Origin: Candidatus Magasanikiibacteriota bacterium
GTDB lineage: Bacteria > Patescibacteriota > Patescibacteriia > Magasanikbacterales > GWA2-37-8
Reading direction: 5' to 3'
DNA: 38,491 nt
Assembly: GCA_023246715.1 (NCBI GenBank)
Contig: JAHFHZ010000008.1
Location: forward strand, 1 to 38,491
The translations under genes were made by a program, and so were the position numbers. The notes below the pieces were generated by a model that saw nothing but the letters and a program-made list of their open reading frames with translations, did no database searches and had not been told where the DNA came from. This document shows positions 24,424 through 32,316 of the stretch, in pieces; within the stretch, counting starts at the first letter, position 1, and each line of letters starts with the position of its first letter.

Positions 24424-24549
24424 CTAATTAAACGGCAGCACGGCAAATAAAAAATACAAACTATTAAGCGGTAATAAACAGATGGCTAGCCAAGTAAGGC
24501 CAATTCGTCGAGGAAAATTACGATAAAACTCCAGTATTTTTTGGAACAT
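24424..24549 (-). CDS. 41-residue membrane protein (below ORF-track cutoff)
   Basis: The ATG at 24549 begins seven bases after the stop of the synthetase beta-type gene. It encodes MFQKILEFYRNFPRRIGLTW followed by LAICLLPLNSLYFLFAVLPFN and a TAG. The basic, amphipathic N-terminus and one hydrophobic hairpin or helix suggest a small membrane peptide. Its tight place in the operon between the beta-type gene and the PQ-loop gene supports a real gene. No family is recognised. Confidence 0.5.
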   Translation of the reverse strand: MFQKILEFYRNFPRRIGLTWLAICLLPLNSLYFLFAVLPFN

Positions 24550-24556
24550 ACCTAAT

Positions 24557-25705
24557 TTAATTACCAGCAATCATGCTGGCTAAAATCTTGGCTGTCTCCC
24601 CCATGGCTGTTTCTTTGCCAAATAATTTCATGTTTAAATTATTCCGCCGCGCGCACTCGGCCATCAGGGCCAACCCTTCTTTTTCAAACGGGCCGCCACG
24701 CCGTACAACAATTGGATACGTGGGCTTAACTTCATCAAGCGCGTCGATAACGCCGCGGAATGTTTCTTCGACGTTGGTAAAGTTTGCCACGCCGCCGATA
24801 ATCCACAGGCCTTTGATCCCCGGCTTGGCTAAAACAATTTTAGTAAGCTGGTAGACTTTTTCGCGTGGCGGATTCCCCGAATATTCCGTATAATTTGCCG
24901 GTTCCAACCCCGCTTGTAAGAGCGCGTCCATATTGCTAATGCTGGCCCCGGCGCTGGAAAAAAGTGTGGCCACGTTCCCGTTCATTTCGATATATTTACC
25001 GGCCGTGCCTTGGTAGTATTTTTCACCCTCATCAATTTTTTTTGCTTCAATTTCGCGCTCGGTAGATGGCCGACCAAGCATCGTGCGTGGCTCCAGGGCA
25101 GCCCAGTCTTCGTGTCGGAAAAATGCGTCGTCATCAATCGCTATTTTGGCGTCCGCCGCCACAAAGCGCCCGTCGACAGTCTTGACCAATGGATTAATTT
25201 CCGCCACTCGGGCATCTTCGGCCAAAAAACAGCGCCACAACTCAGGAGCAAAAGGAATAGTCGAGACGATCGTATTCTGGCGTATGTCAGCGGGAATCTT
25301 TTGTATTTTTTCTTCAGCCACGTCTTCAATCTCCATTCCGCCATCTTCACTATACATCAGCATGGGTTGTTTTTTATTTGTTTCATAGACAATCGCTACA
25401 TAGAGCTCTTCGGCAATCGATAATTTCTCTTCGATTAAAACTGCAGCCACATATTGCCCGCGAATATCTCGGGCAAATAAGTCTTCGCAGGCCCGCGAAA
25501 CTTCCTCGGCCGATGAACAAAATTTAATTCCGTTATTTTTGCCGCGCTTGCCGGATAGTACCTGAGCTTTCACCACCACATCGGTGACCTGCAGCTCCGC
25601 ATACATTGCGCGCGCGTCATCCCCCCGACGTACTACCACCCCTGTGGGGATGGCAATGCCATGTTTGGCCAACAGCTGCTTACCTTCGAATTCGTACAAA
25701 TTCAT
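24557..25705 (-). CDS. Succinyl-CoA/citryl-CoA synthetase beta-type subunit (ATP-grasp)
   Basis: The 382 residues start MNLYEFEGKQLLAKHGI, the normal beginning of ATP-grasp beta subunits of acyl-CoA synthetases. VVVKAQVLSGKRGKNNGIKF is the nucleotide-binding loop, and ARVAEINPLV the metal-binding segment. The C-terminal ligase domain has GAGASISNMDALLQAG, NYTEYSGNPP and GLWIIGGVANFTN, which resemble the ATP-citrate lyase/citryl-CoA synthetase large subunit in having SGNPP and FTN rather than the usual succinyl-CoA motifs. It is the first gene of the block that runs through to endonuclease Q at 18978, with two tiny membrane protein genes before the alpha subunit. Confidence 0.85.
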   Translation of the reverse strand: MNLYEFEGKQLLAKHGIAIPTGVVVRRGDDARAMYAELQVTDVVVKAQVLSGKRGKNNGIKFCSSAEEVSRACEDLFARDIRGQYVAAVLIEEKLSIAEELYVAIVYETNKKQPMLMYSEDGGMEIEDVAEEKIQKIPADIRQNTIVSTIPFAPELWRCFLAEDARVAEINPLVKTVDGRFVAADAKIAIDDDAFFRHEDWAALEPRTMLGRPSTEREIEAKKIDEGEKYYQGTAGKYIEMNGNVATLFSSAGASISNMDALLQAGLEPANYTEYSGNPPREKVYQLTKIVLAKPGIKGLWIIGGVANFTNVEETFRGVIDALDEVKPTYPIVVRRGGPFEKEGLALMAECARRNNLNMKLFGKETAMGETAKILASMIAGN

Positions 25706-25783
25706 ATGCGAAATGAGTGAGTGAATAAGTGAAATATTTACTTATTCACGAGCGAATGAGCATATATCTTAAAGATATATGAA

Positions 25784-26116
25784 TTAAAAATCCATCCTAA
25801 ATTCCGTGCCGTGCTCCTTAAAACCAAAACCGGCGTACCATTTGTGTAGGCCGTCGCGTCCATAGCGGCTGGTGCAAATGAGTTTGTGGCAGCCTTGCTC
25901 CCGGGCTTCGCCGATCGCTGCTTGAACCAGCTGCGCGCCAACGCCCTTACTGCGGTACGGCTCATCAACAAAAACATCCTCTAAAAATCCAAAAGGTTCA
26001 GCATGCAATTCATTATACAAAATATACAAAAAAGCCCGGCCCGCCACCACATCATTGTCTTCAGCAGTGATTTTTATCGCGCCCGCCTTTTGTCCGCAGA
26101 TTTTTTTAATTTCCAT
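25784..26116 (-). CDS. GNAT family N-acetyltransferase
   Basis: The 110 residues are a short GNAT fold. VAGRAFLYILYNELHAEPFGFLEDVFVDEPYRSKGVGAQLVQAAIGEAREQG contains strands 3-4 and the acetyl-CoA pyrophosphate loop YRSKGVGAQL. The end HKWYAGFGFKEHG is the usual C-terminal motif. The N-terminal strand and helices 1-2 are reduced, so it is smaller than most family members (about 145). The substrate is unknown. Its start is five bases after the stop of yvcK on the same strand. Confidence 0.88.
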   Translation of the reverse strand: MEIKKICGQKAGAIKITAEDNDVVAGRAFLYILYNELHAEPFGFLEDVFVDEPYRSKGVGAQLVQAAIGEAREQGCHKLICTSRYGRDGLHKWYAGFGFKEHGTEFRMDF

Positions 26117-26121
26117 AAAAA

Positions 26122-27093
26122 TTAAATAATCTCCCTAAGTACCGCGCTTAATTTAGCGGCGCTATACCCGCCTGCCGGGTCTTCAAAATCAACCCCGATA
26201 ACCTTTGACGCATTAAGCCGTTCCGGGTCTTTTTCAATCAACTGCCAGTTATTTTGACTGTAAAATGCTTGCTGCCGAGCATCCAGCGCGGCGTTATTAT
26301 ATATCACAATATCAATCGGACGGGGCACATAGCGCTGCAGCTCGGCCAAGAGGCCGCTCAAATTACGGGGCGCCGGCTCACCGTCGCTGGGCTGTCCATC
26401 AGCCCAAATACTCACGAGCTTCGCCTGCGACGCGGCGATTGCGTCGCATACACCCTCGGGCAAAAGCGTCGCTGCCAAACTAGTGTACACGTCCCCGGGG
26501 CCAAGGATAATCATGTCGGCCGCAAGCAACGCTTCGCGGGCGGGCGGGTATACTTTGCCAGCGGGATCTAGCCATACTTTAGTAATTTGTAAACTACGAT
26601 CAAAATGGGGATAGGCAATTTCTCCTTCGGACTTAATCACGATGCCGTTGTCTAGTTCCGCGCAGAGCTCCGTTTGATCAAGCGTTACGGGTAGCACGGT
26701 GCCGAGCGCCCCAACGCTGTGGCAAAGCGCTTTGACCGCGGCCATAAAATCACCTTCATACTGAGCCAAAAGCACCAAAAATAAATTCCCCAAATTCGGA
26801 GGTCGGTTGTGGTGGCTGTCATTGGCTATTTTTTGCAAATGGTCGAATCGGGTGCTAAAAAATATCTTTTTGAGCAAATCATAATCATATGGTGAAAGAG
26901 CTAAAATCACCCGCAGTATATCTCCCGGTGGCAAAGTCTGAAATTGCCGACGGAGCGCCCCGGATGATCCGGCGCTATCGCTCATTGAAATAATACCGGT
27001 CAAAACCAACTCACCAGCAAAAGGTTTGAGCGCCCGCAGAGTTACTGCCGCTCCATTTCCTCCACCAACCACTACGACGCTTTTTTTCTTCAT
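26122..27093 (-). CDS. yvcK: YvcK/CofD-like protein (gluconeogenesis factor)
   Basis: These 323 residues match the YvcK/CofD superfamily: VVVVGGGNGAAVTLRALKP at the start, MSDSAGSSGALR, PPGDILRVILAL and IILGPGDVYTSL. In Gram-positive bacteria YvcK binds UDP-sugars and is needed for cell shape and growth on gluconeogenic carbon. The NDSHHNRPPNLGNLFLVLL segment is typical. It overlaps the upstream HAD gene by four bases (ATGA), so the two are coupled. The presence of glmS and a glmU-like gene a little upstream fits a role in amino-sugar supply to the envelope. Confidence 0.9.
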   Translation of the reverse strand: MKKKSVVVVGGGNGAAVTLRALKPFAGELVLTGIISMSDSAGSSGALRRQFQTLPPGDILRVILALSPYDYDLLKKIFFSTRFDHLQKIANDSHHNRPPNLGNLFLVLLAQYEGDFMAAVKALCHSVGALGTVLPVTLDQTELCAELDNGIVIKSEGEIAYPHFDRSLQITKVWLDPAGKVYPPAREALLAADMIILGPGDVYTSLAATLLPEGVCDAIAASQAKLVSIWADGQPSDGEPAPRNLSGLLAELQRYVPRPIDIVIYNNAALDARQQAFYSQNNWQLIEKDPERLNASKVIGVDFEDPAGGYSAAKLSAVLREII

Positions 27094-27743
27094 AAACCAA
27101 TAAAATCAAAAACTTTTCTATCCACGAGCGTGTCAACAGTCAAATCCGCACTCGAAAAATCCCCCCAACTCCAACGGGGATTAGGAGCTGCGATACAAGC
27201 CATGCCCGCGCGTTTTGCTGCCTGCAACCCATTAACCGAATCTTCCACGACCACGCACTCTGCTGGGTTAACACCAAGCTGTTTGGCCGTAAAAAGATAA
27301 ATTGCTGGATCAGGCTTGCCCACAAAATTTACATCATCGGTAGAAGCCAGGGTTTGAAAATAGTTACTCCAACCAAAACGATCAACGATCGTCTCAATAC
27401 GATACGTAAATGAGCCCGAGGCAATGGCCGCCTTACAACCGGCCGCGTGCAACTGTTTGAGCAGATCTTCAACTCCGGGCAAAATTCCCGCCGCTTGCGT
27501 ATAAATATGGTCGGTCGCGCGCACCCGTTCGGCACATAATTCTTCCACCGATTCTGGAAAGCCAAACTCTTCTTTTACCCAGCGCATATTTTCGCGCATA
27601 CTCTGCCCGCTAAGCCGCGCGCTCAGCTGCGGGGTAAATGGTACGCCGCGCCGTTCAAAAAAATGATGCCCTTCTTCCTTCCAATACAACTCGCTATCAA
27701 TCAACACCCCGTCCATGTCGAAAATTACCGCTTTAAAATGCAT
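27090..27743 (-). CDS. HAD-superfamily phosphatase (beta-phosphoglucomutase-like)
   Basis: The 217-residue protein (ATG at 27743, MHFKAVIF; the ORF track start at 27758 is five codons earlier) has the HAD motifs: DMDGVLIDSE with the nucleophile Asp, AIASGSFTYRIE (motif II Ser), the motif III Lys in FVGKPDPAIY, and VVEDSVNGLQAAKRAGM (motif IV). The helical cap insertion after motif I places it in subclass I with beta-phosphoglucomutase, phosphoglycolate phosphatase and sugar phosphatases. The substrate is not predictable. It is coupled to yvcK by a four-base overlap. Confidence 0.9.
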   Translation of the reverse strand: MHFKAVIFDMDGVLIDSELYWKEEGHHFFERRGVPFTPQLSARLSGQSMRENMRWVKEEFGFPESVEELCAERVRATDHIYTQAAGILPGVEDLLKQLHAAGCKAAIASGSFTYRIETIVDRFGWSNYFQTLASTDDVNFVGKPDPAIYLFTAKQLGVNPAECVVVEDSVNGLQAAKRAGMACIAAPNPRWSWGDFSSADLTVDTLVDRKVFDFIGL

Positions 27744-27805
27744 ACAAATACTCAACAAACAACTTAACTAACATTCTCATCTGGCCAATTCAAAAACAAC
27801 AAAAC

Positions 27806-29629
27806 CTATTCAACCGTCACGCTCTTCGCCAAATTACGCGGCCGATCCACGTCTCGCCCCAGAATTACCGCCATATGATAAGCGAATAACTGCAACGGAA
27901 TAGTGTTAATCAAGGGCTCTAAAAGTTCCATCGTCGAGGGCACGTACATAATATCCGTTGCCAGGCTCTTTACCTGCTCATCCCCTTCGGTTGCCACTAA
28001 AATTACCGGCGCGTTGCGCGCGCGAACTTCTTCCACGTTGCTGAGCATCTTCTCATACAATTGATTTTTCGTCACAATTGCCATTACCGGGAACTCGCCA
28101 GATAAAAGCGCGATCGGCCCGTGCTTCATCTCGCCGCCGGGGTACGCTTCACTATGGATATAGGTAATTTCCTTTAATTTAAGCGACCCCTCCAACGCGA
28201 CTGGATAATTAATCCCCCGCCCCAAGAAGAAAAAATCCCCGTAACCTTTGTACTTTTCCGCCAACGCTTTAATTTGCTCACTCTGCGCCAGAACTTGTTT
28301 CATCTTGTCGGGAATCTCTAAAATCCCCTTTACCAGACGCTCGCCAGTGGCAATGGTTAAACGTTTCAAACGGCCCAACTGAATAGCGTATAACAATAGT
28401 ACGGTAACCATGTTCGTGTAAGCCTTGGTCGAGGCAACCGCCAACTCCGGGCCGGCGTGAATATACGTGCCGCCATCGGTCTCGCGGGCAATGGTGGAAC
28501 CAACCACGTTTACGATACCGCGCACCACGCCGCCTTTGCGCTTGGCCTCTTTCACGGCCGCGATGGTATCGGCGGTTTCACCGGATTGCGATACCGCAAA
28601 CACCAACGTGTGCTCATCGATAATCGTGTCGCGATAGCGGAATTCACTGGCAACATCAACCTCGGTCGGAATGCCCGCCAAACGCTCAAACGCGTACTTG
28701 CCAACCATCGCCGCGTACGATGCCGTGCCGCAGGCAATCAACACAATCCGGTTAATCTGGCGCAGCTGTTCTTCGTTCATGTTAAACCCGCCCAAATGCG
28801 CCGTGCCATTTTCCAAATCCAGTCGGCCGCGATATGCGTCCTGAATAACGGTTGGCTGATCAAAGATCTCTTTCAGCATAAAATGGTCATACCCTTGCTT
28901 TTCGGCCTGGGCTTCGTCCCAATCAATATGCTCCGCCTGCTTGTACACGCGCTGGTCTTCCAGCGTGTAGAGCTGCAGATGCTTGTCGGTCACTTCGGCA
29001 ATTTCACCGTCATCCAAAAAAATCACCTGCTGCGTATGCGCCAACATCGGCGAGGTATCTGAAGCAATATAATATTCGTTGTCGCCAACCCCAATCGCGA
29101 GCGGGCTGCCCAGGCGCGCGGCCACCAGCTTATTGGGTTCTTGAGTATGCATTGCCACCAAGCCATAGGTACCACGTACTTTGGACAAGGCCTTTTCCAC
29201 CGCTTTGCGCAGATCTCCGTCGTAGTAACTTTCAATTAAATGCGCTAAAACTTCCGTGTCGGTTTCGGATTTAAAACTATGTTTGCTGCTCAATTCTTTT
29301 TTTAATTCACGATAATTTTCAATAATACCATTGTGCACCAAAATCAATTGTCCCGAACAATCCATATGCGGGTGAGCGTTTTCGTGGCTCACGCCGCCGT
29401 GCGTGGCCCAGCGCGTATGGGCGATACCCACCGAACCAGAAATTTTATGACCCTTTAGTTTTTCGTGTAAATGATCGATCCGACCGACGGATTTAACGAC
29501 CAAGGCCTTATCACCAGAATGCACCACAATCCCAGCGCTATCGTAACCGCGATACTCCAAGCGACGCAGGCCGTTGATTAAAATAGGCAAAGCTTCTTTT
29601 TTCCCGACATACCCGACAATTCCACACAT
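27806..29629 (-). CDS. glmS: Glutamine-fructose-6-phosphate aminotransferase (isomerizing)
   Basis: GlmS makes glucosamine-6-phosphate from fructose-6-phosphate and glutamine, the first step to UDP-GlcNAc and peptidoglycan. The 607 residues begin MCGIVGYVGKKEA, with Cys2 as the glutaminase nucleophile after removal of Met, and RWATHGGVSHENAHPH. Two SIS domains follow: IACGTASYAAMVG, VFAVSQSGETADTIAA and FFLGRGINYPVALEGSLKLKE with the substrate-handling region EITYIHSEAYPGGEMKHGPIAL. The C-terminus PRNLAKSVTVE is canonical. I looked for a glmS ribozyme upstream and found none. The gene follows a GC-rich stretch (29672-29860) that separates it from the nucleotidyltransferase gene. Confidence 0.97.
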   Translation of the reverse strand: MCGIVGYVGKKEALPILINGLRRLEYRGYDSAGIVVHSGDKALVVKSVGRIDHLHEKLKGHKISGSVGIAHTRWATHGGVSHENAHPHMDCSGQLILVHNGIIENYRELKKELSSKHSFKSETDTEVLAHLIESYYDGDLRKAVEKALSKVRGTYGLVAMHTQEPNKLVAARLGSPLAIGVGDNEYYIASDTSPMLAHTQQVIFLDDGEIAEVTDKHLQLYTLEDQRVYKQAEHIDWDEAQAEKQGYDHFMLKEIFDQPTVIQDAYRGRLDLENGTAHLGGFNMNEEQLRQINRIVLIACGTASYAAMVGKYAFERLAGIPTEVDVASEFRYRDTIIDEHTLVFAVSQSGETADTIAAVKEAKRKGGVVRGIVNVVGSTIARETDGGTYIHAGPELAVASTKAYTNMVTVLLLYAIQLGRLKRLTIATGERLVKGILEIPDKMKQVLAQSEQIKALAEKYKGYGDFFFLGRGINYPVALEGSLKLKEITYIHSEAYPGGEMKHGPIALLSGEFPVMAIVTKNQLYEKMLSNVEEVRARNAPVILVATEGDEQVKSLATDIMYVPSTMELLEPLINTIPLQLFAYHMAVILGRDVDRPRNLAKSVTVE

Positions 29630-29671
29630 AGGAGCGAATTAGGAGGTTTAAAAAAATTCGTAAGGGTAGTG

Positions 29672-29860
29672 ATGGAGCCGGCGAGGCACGCTCAGCCGTC
29701 TCCAAGGATGCCGTTCTAGACAGGGCTAGTCCGCATCGCGAGAACGGACATCATCGCGGGTCAGCCCCCTCTCGAGGAGCTCCTCGCCCTGATCGTGGCG
29801 GGGATGTCTGTTGTGGCCCTGCGAGCCACGGGCAGCGAGCCGCGCGGTCAAATCAGTCTT
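29672..29860 (+). pseudogene. GC-rich stretch, possible relic of a foreign gene
   Basis: This segment is much more GC-rich than its surroundings. On the plus strand AGGAGG (29641) is followed, after a gap, by an ATG at 29672 and 15 codons (MEPARHAQPSPRMPF) to a TAG. The same frame then stays open with a GC-rich codon pattern (RTDIIAGQPPLEELLALIVAG) and runs into the antisense of the gene at 29874. An inverted pair CCGTTCT/AGAACGG lies inside. No family is recognised. It may be a degraded gene of the same origin as the GC-rich module at 319-1827, or an unknown structured RNA. Confidence 0.3.
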
Positions 29861-29873
29861 TTCGATAAACCGC

Positions 29874-30632
29874 TCAGTTCGCCATCCTTTTTCGCCGATC
29901 GGCTTCGGCCAATTCTTCGGGCGTGTTTACCCCAAACCATTCCTGGGGATTCTCCAATTTGACCGCGTTCACCCGGCTGCCCGCTGCCACCGCCACTTCG
30001 ACCACTGTGTTCAACCCGTACTCCCCCAAACCAACCAACGGCTGCATAGTCGGGAATAACTTTTCAAACCAGGCGCGGTTAAGACAATAGGTGCCTGTGT
30101 TAATTTCTTTAATTGTCTTTTGTTCAGCCGCGCTAAGATGCTCTTTTTCGCGGAGCGCGACGCAATTACCCGCCGCGTCCCGGATCACCCGGCAAATAAG
30201 TGGGGGCGTATCAAATTCCGCGGTTAACACCGTAACCAACGCGCCGCTGCGCAAATGTTCGGCCACAAGGCGCTCCAAAGATTCCGCTTTATAAAAAGCG
30301 CTGTCGTCCCCACCCATCACCAAGACTTCGGCCACCTCGGGCGGCAACGCCCGCATACCGGTAAACGCGGCATGCGCGGTGCCTAACTGCTCGGTTTGGT
30401 GCGCGTAACCAACTCGATCGGAAAAATGTTCGCGTACTTTTTCGTGCTGAAAACCAACCACCAACACCAACCGGTCGGGGGTAAAACCTAAACGGGCTAA
30501 CGTAGCCGCGGTATAGGCGACAATCGGCTGGCCGCCAATTTCACAAAGTACCTTAGGGCGATCACCACAGTGTAACCGGGCACCCTTTCCTGCCGCCAAC
30601 ACCACGGCTCCAATATTAACGGGTAGCGACAT
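29874..30632 (-). CDS. Nucleotidyltransferase, GlmU N-terminal-domain-like
   Basis: The 252 residues are a sugar-phosphate nucleotidyltransferase. VVLAAGKGARLHCGDRPKVL is the nucleotide-binding signature, HQTEQLGTAHAAF and VLVMGGDDSAF bind the base and metal, EINTGTYCLN and YGLNTVVEVAV the sugar, and FGVNTPEELAEAD closes the domain. This is the uridyltransferase half of GlmU; the left-handed beta-helix acetyltransferase half is missing. GlcNAc-1-phosphate is the likely substrate but other hexose phosphates are possible. The ATG at 30632 has AGGTGA close upstream; the GTG at 30638 is the alternative. The start overlaps the HAD gene by 17 bases, so translation is coupled. Confidence 0.85.
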   Translation of the reverse strand: MSLPVNIGAVVLAAGKGARLHCGDRPKVLCEIGGQPIVAYTAATLARLGFTPDRLVLVVGFQHEKVREHFSDRVGYAHQTEQLGTAHAAFTGMRALPPEVAEVLVMGGDDSAFYKAESLERLVAEHLRSGALVTVLTAEFDTPPLICRVIRDAAGNCVALREKEHLSAAEQKTIKEINTGTYCLNRAWFEKLFPTMQPLVGLGEYGLNTVVEVAVAAGSRVNAVKLENPQEWFGVNTPEELAEADRRKRMAN

Positions 30633-31233
30633 ACTCACCTATTTCAACCAGGGTTAAAAAATAAGGCAAACCACTTGTTTTAAAGACCTCTTCAGTCTCT
30701 TCTGGCGGGCGCTTTAAAACACCGCTCGCGGGAATCAATTGACACAACTCAATCGTTTCATCAACACGATTATTAATAAACCACGCTGTTTCATCACCCT
30801 TCCGGGCGGGTAGACGTGTTATCGATTCACGTTTCGGCACTGGGGTTAAAACCAGCTGATCAAAATACGTACCTATTCCAGCGCCGATTATTTTTAATTC
30901 TTGAAAAGCAGGGTTACCATAGCTAAACAGGACCAATTGTTCACCAAGCCCGGCCAGACGTTCTAAAAAACGCACCGCGTCCGGTAACCGCCATTCGGCC
31001 AGCGCCGGGCCCGTGGTGATTTCGAATGCCTGCAAAACCTTCCCCGCGTCATAACCAAGTCCTGCCAGCTCTGCGGCATGTGCTTCGTTACTATACCCGC
31101 CTCGCTGGCTCACCGCTCTATAAGACGCCAAAAAATCTTCGGCACTCACGCCCGCGTCGGCGGCCGCGCGTTGGCGCGCGTGTTTAAAGGCGTAATTATC
31201 AAATAATGTGTCGTCAAAATCGATGATGAACAT
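30616..31233 (-). CDS. HAD-superfamily hydrolase
   Basis: The 205-residue protein starts at the ATG at 31233 (MFIIDFDDTLFDN), preceded by AGAGGACC. The track's longer ORF begins inside an interspersed repeat at 31263 and is rejected. DFDDTLFDN is motif I with the nucleophile Asp, LFSYGNPAFQ motif II, and PKRESITRL with WFINNRVDET motifs III and IV. Asn in NNR replaces the usual Asp of GD in motif IV, so metal binding may be altered. The helical cap follows motif I. It is cotranscribed with the overlapping nucleotidyltransferase gene. The substrate is unknown. Confidence 0.85.
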   Translation of the reverse strand: MFIIDFDDTLFDNYAFKHARQRAAADAGVSAEDFLASYRAVSQRGGYSNEAHAAELAGLGYDAGKVLQAFEITTGPALAEWRLPDAVRFLERLAGLGEQLVLFSYGNPAFQELKIIGAGIGTYFDQLVLTPVPKRESITRLPARKGDETAWFINNRVDETIELCQLIPASGVLKRPPEETEEVFKTSGLPYFLTLVEIGEYVATR

Positions 31234-31262
31234 ATACAGGTCCTCTAAAATCAATTTGTGCC

Positions 31263-31282
31263 ATTCCCGCTTTCGCGGGAAT
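31263..31282. repeat. Interspersed hairpin repeat, copy 1
   Basis: ATTCCCGC and GCGGGAAT form an 8-bp stem around TTTC. The same sequence (TTCCCGCTTTCGCGGGAATG) is found again at about 32196-32215. This type of repeat is common in intergenic DNA of many bacteria. Confidence 0.75.
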
Positions 31283-31306
31283 GACAATTTTGCAATGAGT
31301 TCATAA

Positions 31307-32041
31307 TTATAATTTCCCCCACAACTCATCAAATACCGCTTTCTGCGTTTCGTATACTCCGTCGTTTTCAATTACGACTCCCACCAATTCCTGTTGAGCG
31401 TTACGAGAAATATACGCCGTCTTGCCGGGATAGATAATAATATATGTTGGAGTAGTGGTTTTTACTTTCAACCACTTGCGTTCATCCAAACCACGCAATG
31501 CCCCGCCCTCGCCAATGGCAATCGCTTTCACCGTGATACCCTTGGCCACGCGCACGTCGCTAAATGTTTCAAAACCAGCGTACAAATTTTCCCGAATCGG
31601 CGCCGTGGAATAAATACGGTAGGTCAGCTCCGCTCTCTCCTCGCAGATCTGTAAAACATCTTCTAAAATTTTGGGAATTTCTTTTTGTTCATAATAGCGA
31701 GCCACCGGGCGCTCCCCGCCTTTATTATGAAGTGATTTTAATTCTGGAATTATCTCCCGCAGTTCTTCTTCGGCATCTTTGAGTTCCCCCGCCCGCTCGA
31801 CCAGGAGTATGCGGAGCTTATCCGGATCTTCCGCTACAAAATACTGCTTCGCGTCTTTTTCATAAAAATCAACCAGGCGTTGCTCCTGGAGCCATTTGAG
31901 CCCCTCATACACCACTCCCCGGTTCAAATCAGTCATTTCCGCTAATTTACGCACCGAAGAAGGCCCTAAGCGCACCAAAGCCAGGTAAATTACCGCATTC
32001 TTGTCAGAAAAACCCAATTTCTTTAAAATATCTAATTGCAT
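31307..32041 (-). CDS. TrmB-family transcriptional regulator
   Basis: The 244 residues (ATG at 32041, MQLDILKKLG; the earlier ORF start lies in AT-rich upstream sequence) have an N-terminal winged helix typical of TrmB proteins: NAVIYLALVRLGPSSVRKLAEMTDLNRGVVYEGLKWLQEQRLV. A coiled segment follows (LVERAGELKDAEEELREIIPEL) and a C-terminal domain related to a phospholipase-D-like sensor fold (YRIYSTAPIRENLY). TrmB proteins are best known in archaea as sugar-responsive regulators. Next to gluconeogenic enzymes, a role in carbon control is reasonable but inferred. Confidence 0.88.
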   Translation of the reverse strand: MQLDILKKLGFSDKNAVIYLALVRLGPSSVRKLAEMTDLNRGVVYEGLKWLQEQRLVDFYEKDAKQYFVAEDPDKLRILLVERAGELKDAEEELREIIPELKSLHNKGGERPVARYYEQKEIPKILEDVLQICEERAELTYRIYSTAPIRENLYAGFETFSDVRVAKGITVKAIAIGEGGALRGLDERKWLKVKTTTPTYIIIYPGKTAYISRNAQQELVGVVIENDGVYETQKAVFDELWGKL

Positions 32042-32146
32042 ATTTTTGGCTAGAATTAGATAATAACATACCAAAAAAAACTGTCAATTTTAACATGACA
32101 GCTTTCTGGGGATAACTTCACACGTATCCAGATGACGCATACCTTA

Positions 32147-32219
32147 TCTGTCATCCCCGTGAAAACGGGGATCCAGTACGGTACTCTGACCTGGATTCCC
32201 GCTTTCGCGGGAATGACCG
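32147..32219. repeat. Interspersed hairpin repeats, copy 2 (composite)
   Basis: Two hairpins lie side by side: CCCCGTGAAAACGGGG and TTCCCGCTTTCGCGGGAA. They are joined by GGATCCAG..CTGGATTCC, so the unit is also an inverted repeat as a whole. It sits between the TrmB gene promoter region and the aldolase terminator. Confidence 0.75.
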
Positions 32220-32268
32220 TGGGTGATTTGGCGTGAACTACATACATATTAATAAAATCCTAAAAACA

Positions 32269-32297
32269 AAAATACCCCCGAAAACCAAGGGTATTTT
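32269..32297 (-). terminator. Rho-independent terminator after the aldolase gene
   Basis: AAAATACCC and GGGTATTTT pair over an 11-base loop. On the minus strand the stem is followed by TTTGTTTTTAGG, suiting termination after the stop at 32317. Confidence 0.8.
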
Positions 32298-32316
32298 AAA
32301 GGATTACCAAATTAAG

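Noticed and set aside
29630-29873. glmS ribozyme upstream of glmS
   Set aside because: The GC-rich sequence upstream of glmS has none of the conserved glmS ribozyme core segments as I know them.
30616-31371. Longer 251-residue start of the HAD protein
   Set aside because: The extension translates the interspersed hairpin repeat at 31263, while the ATG at 31233 has a ribosome binding site and begins the HAD domain.
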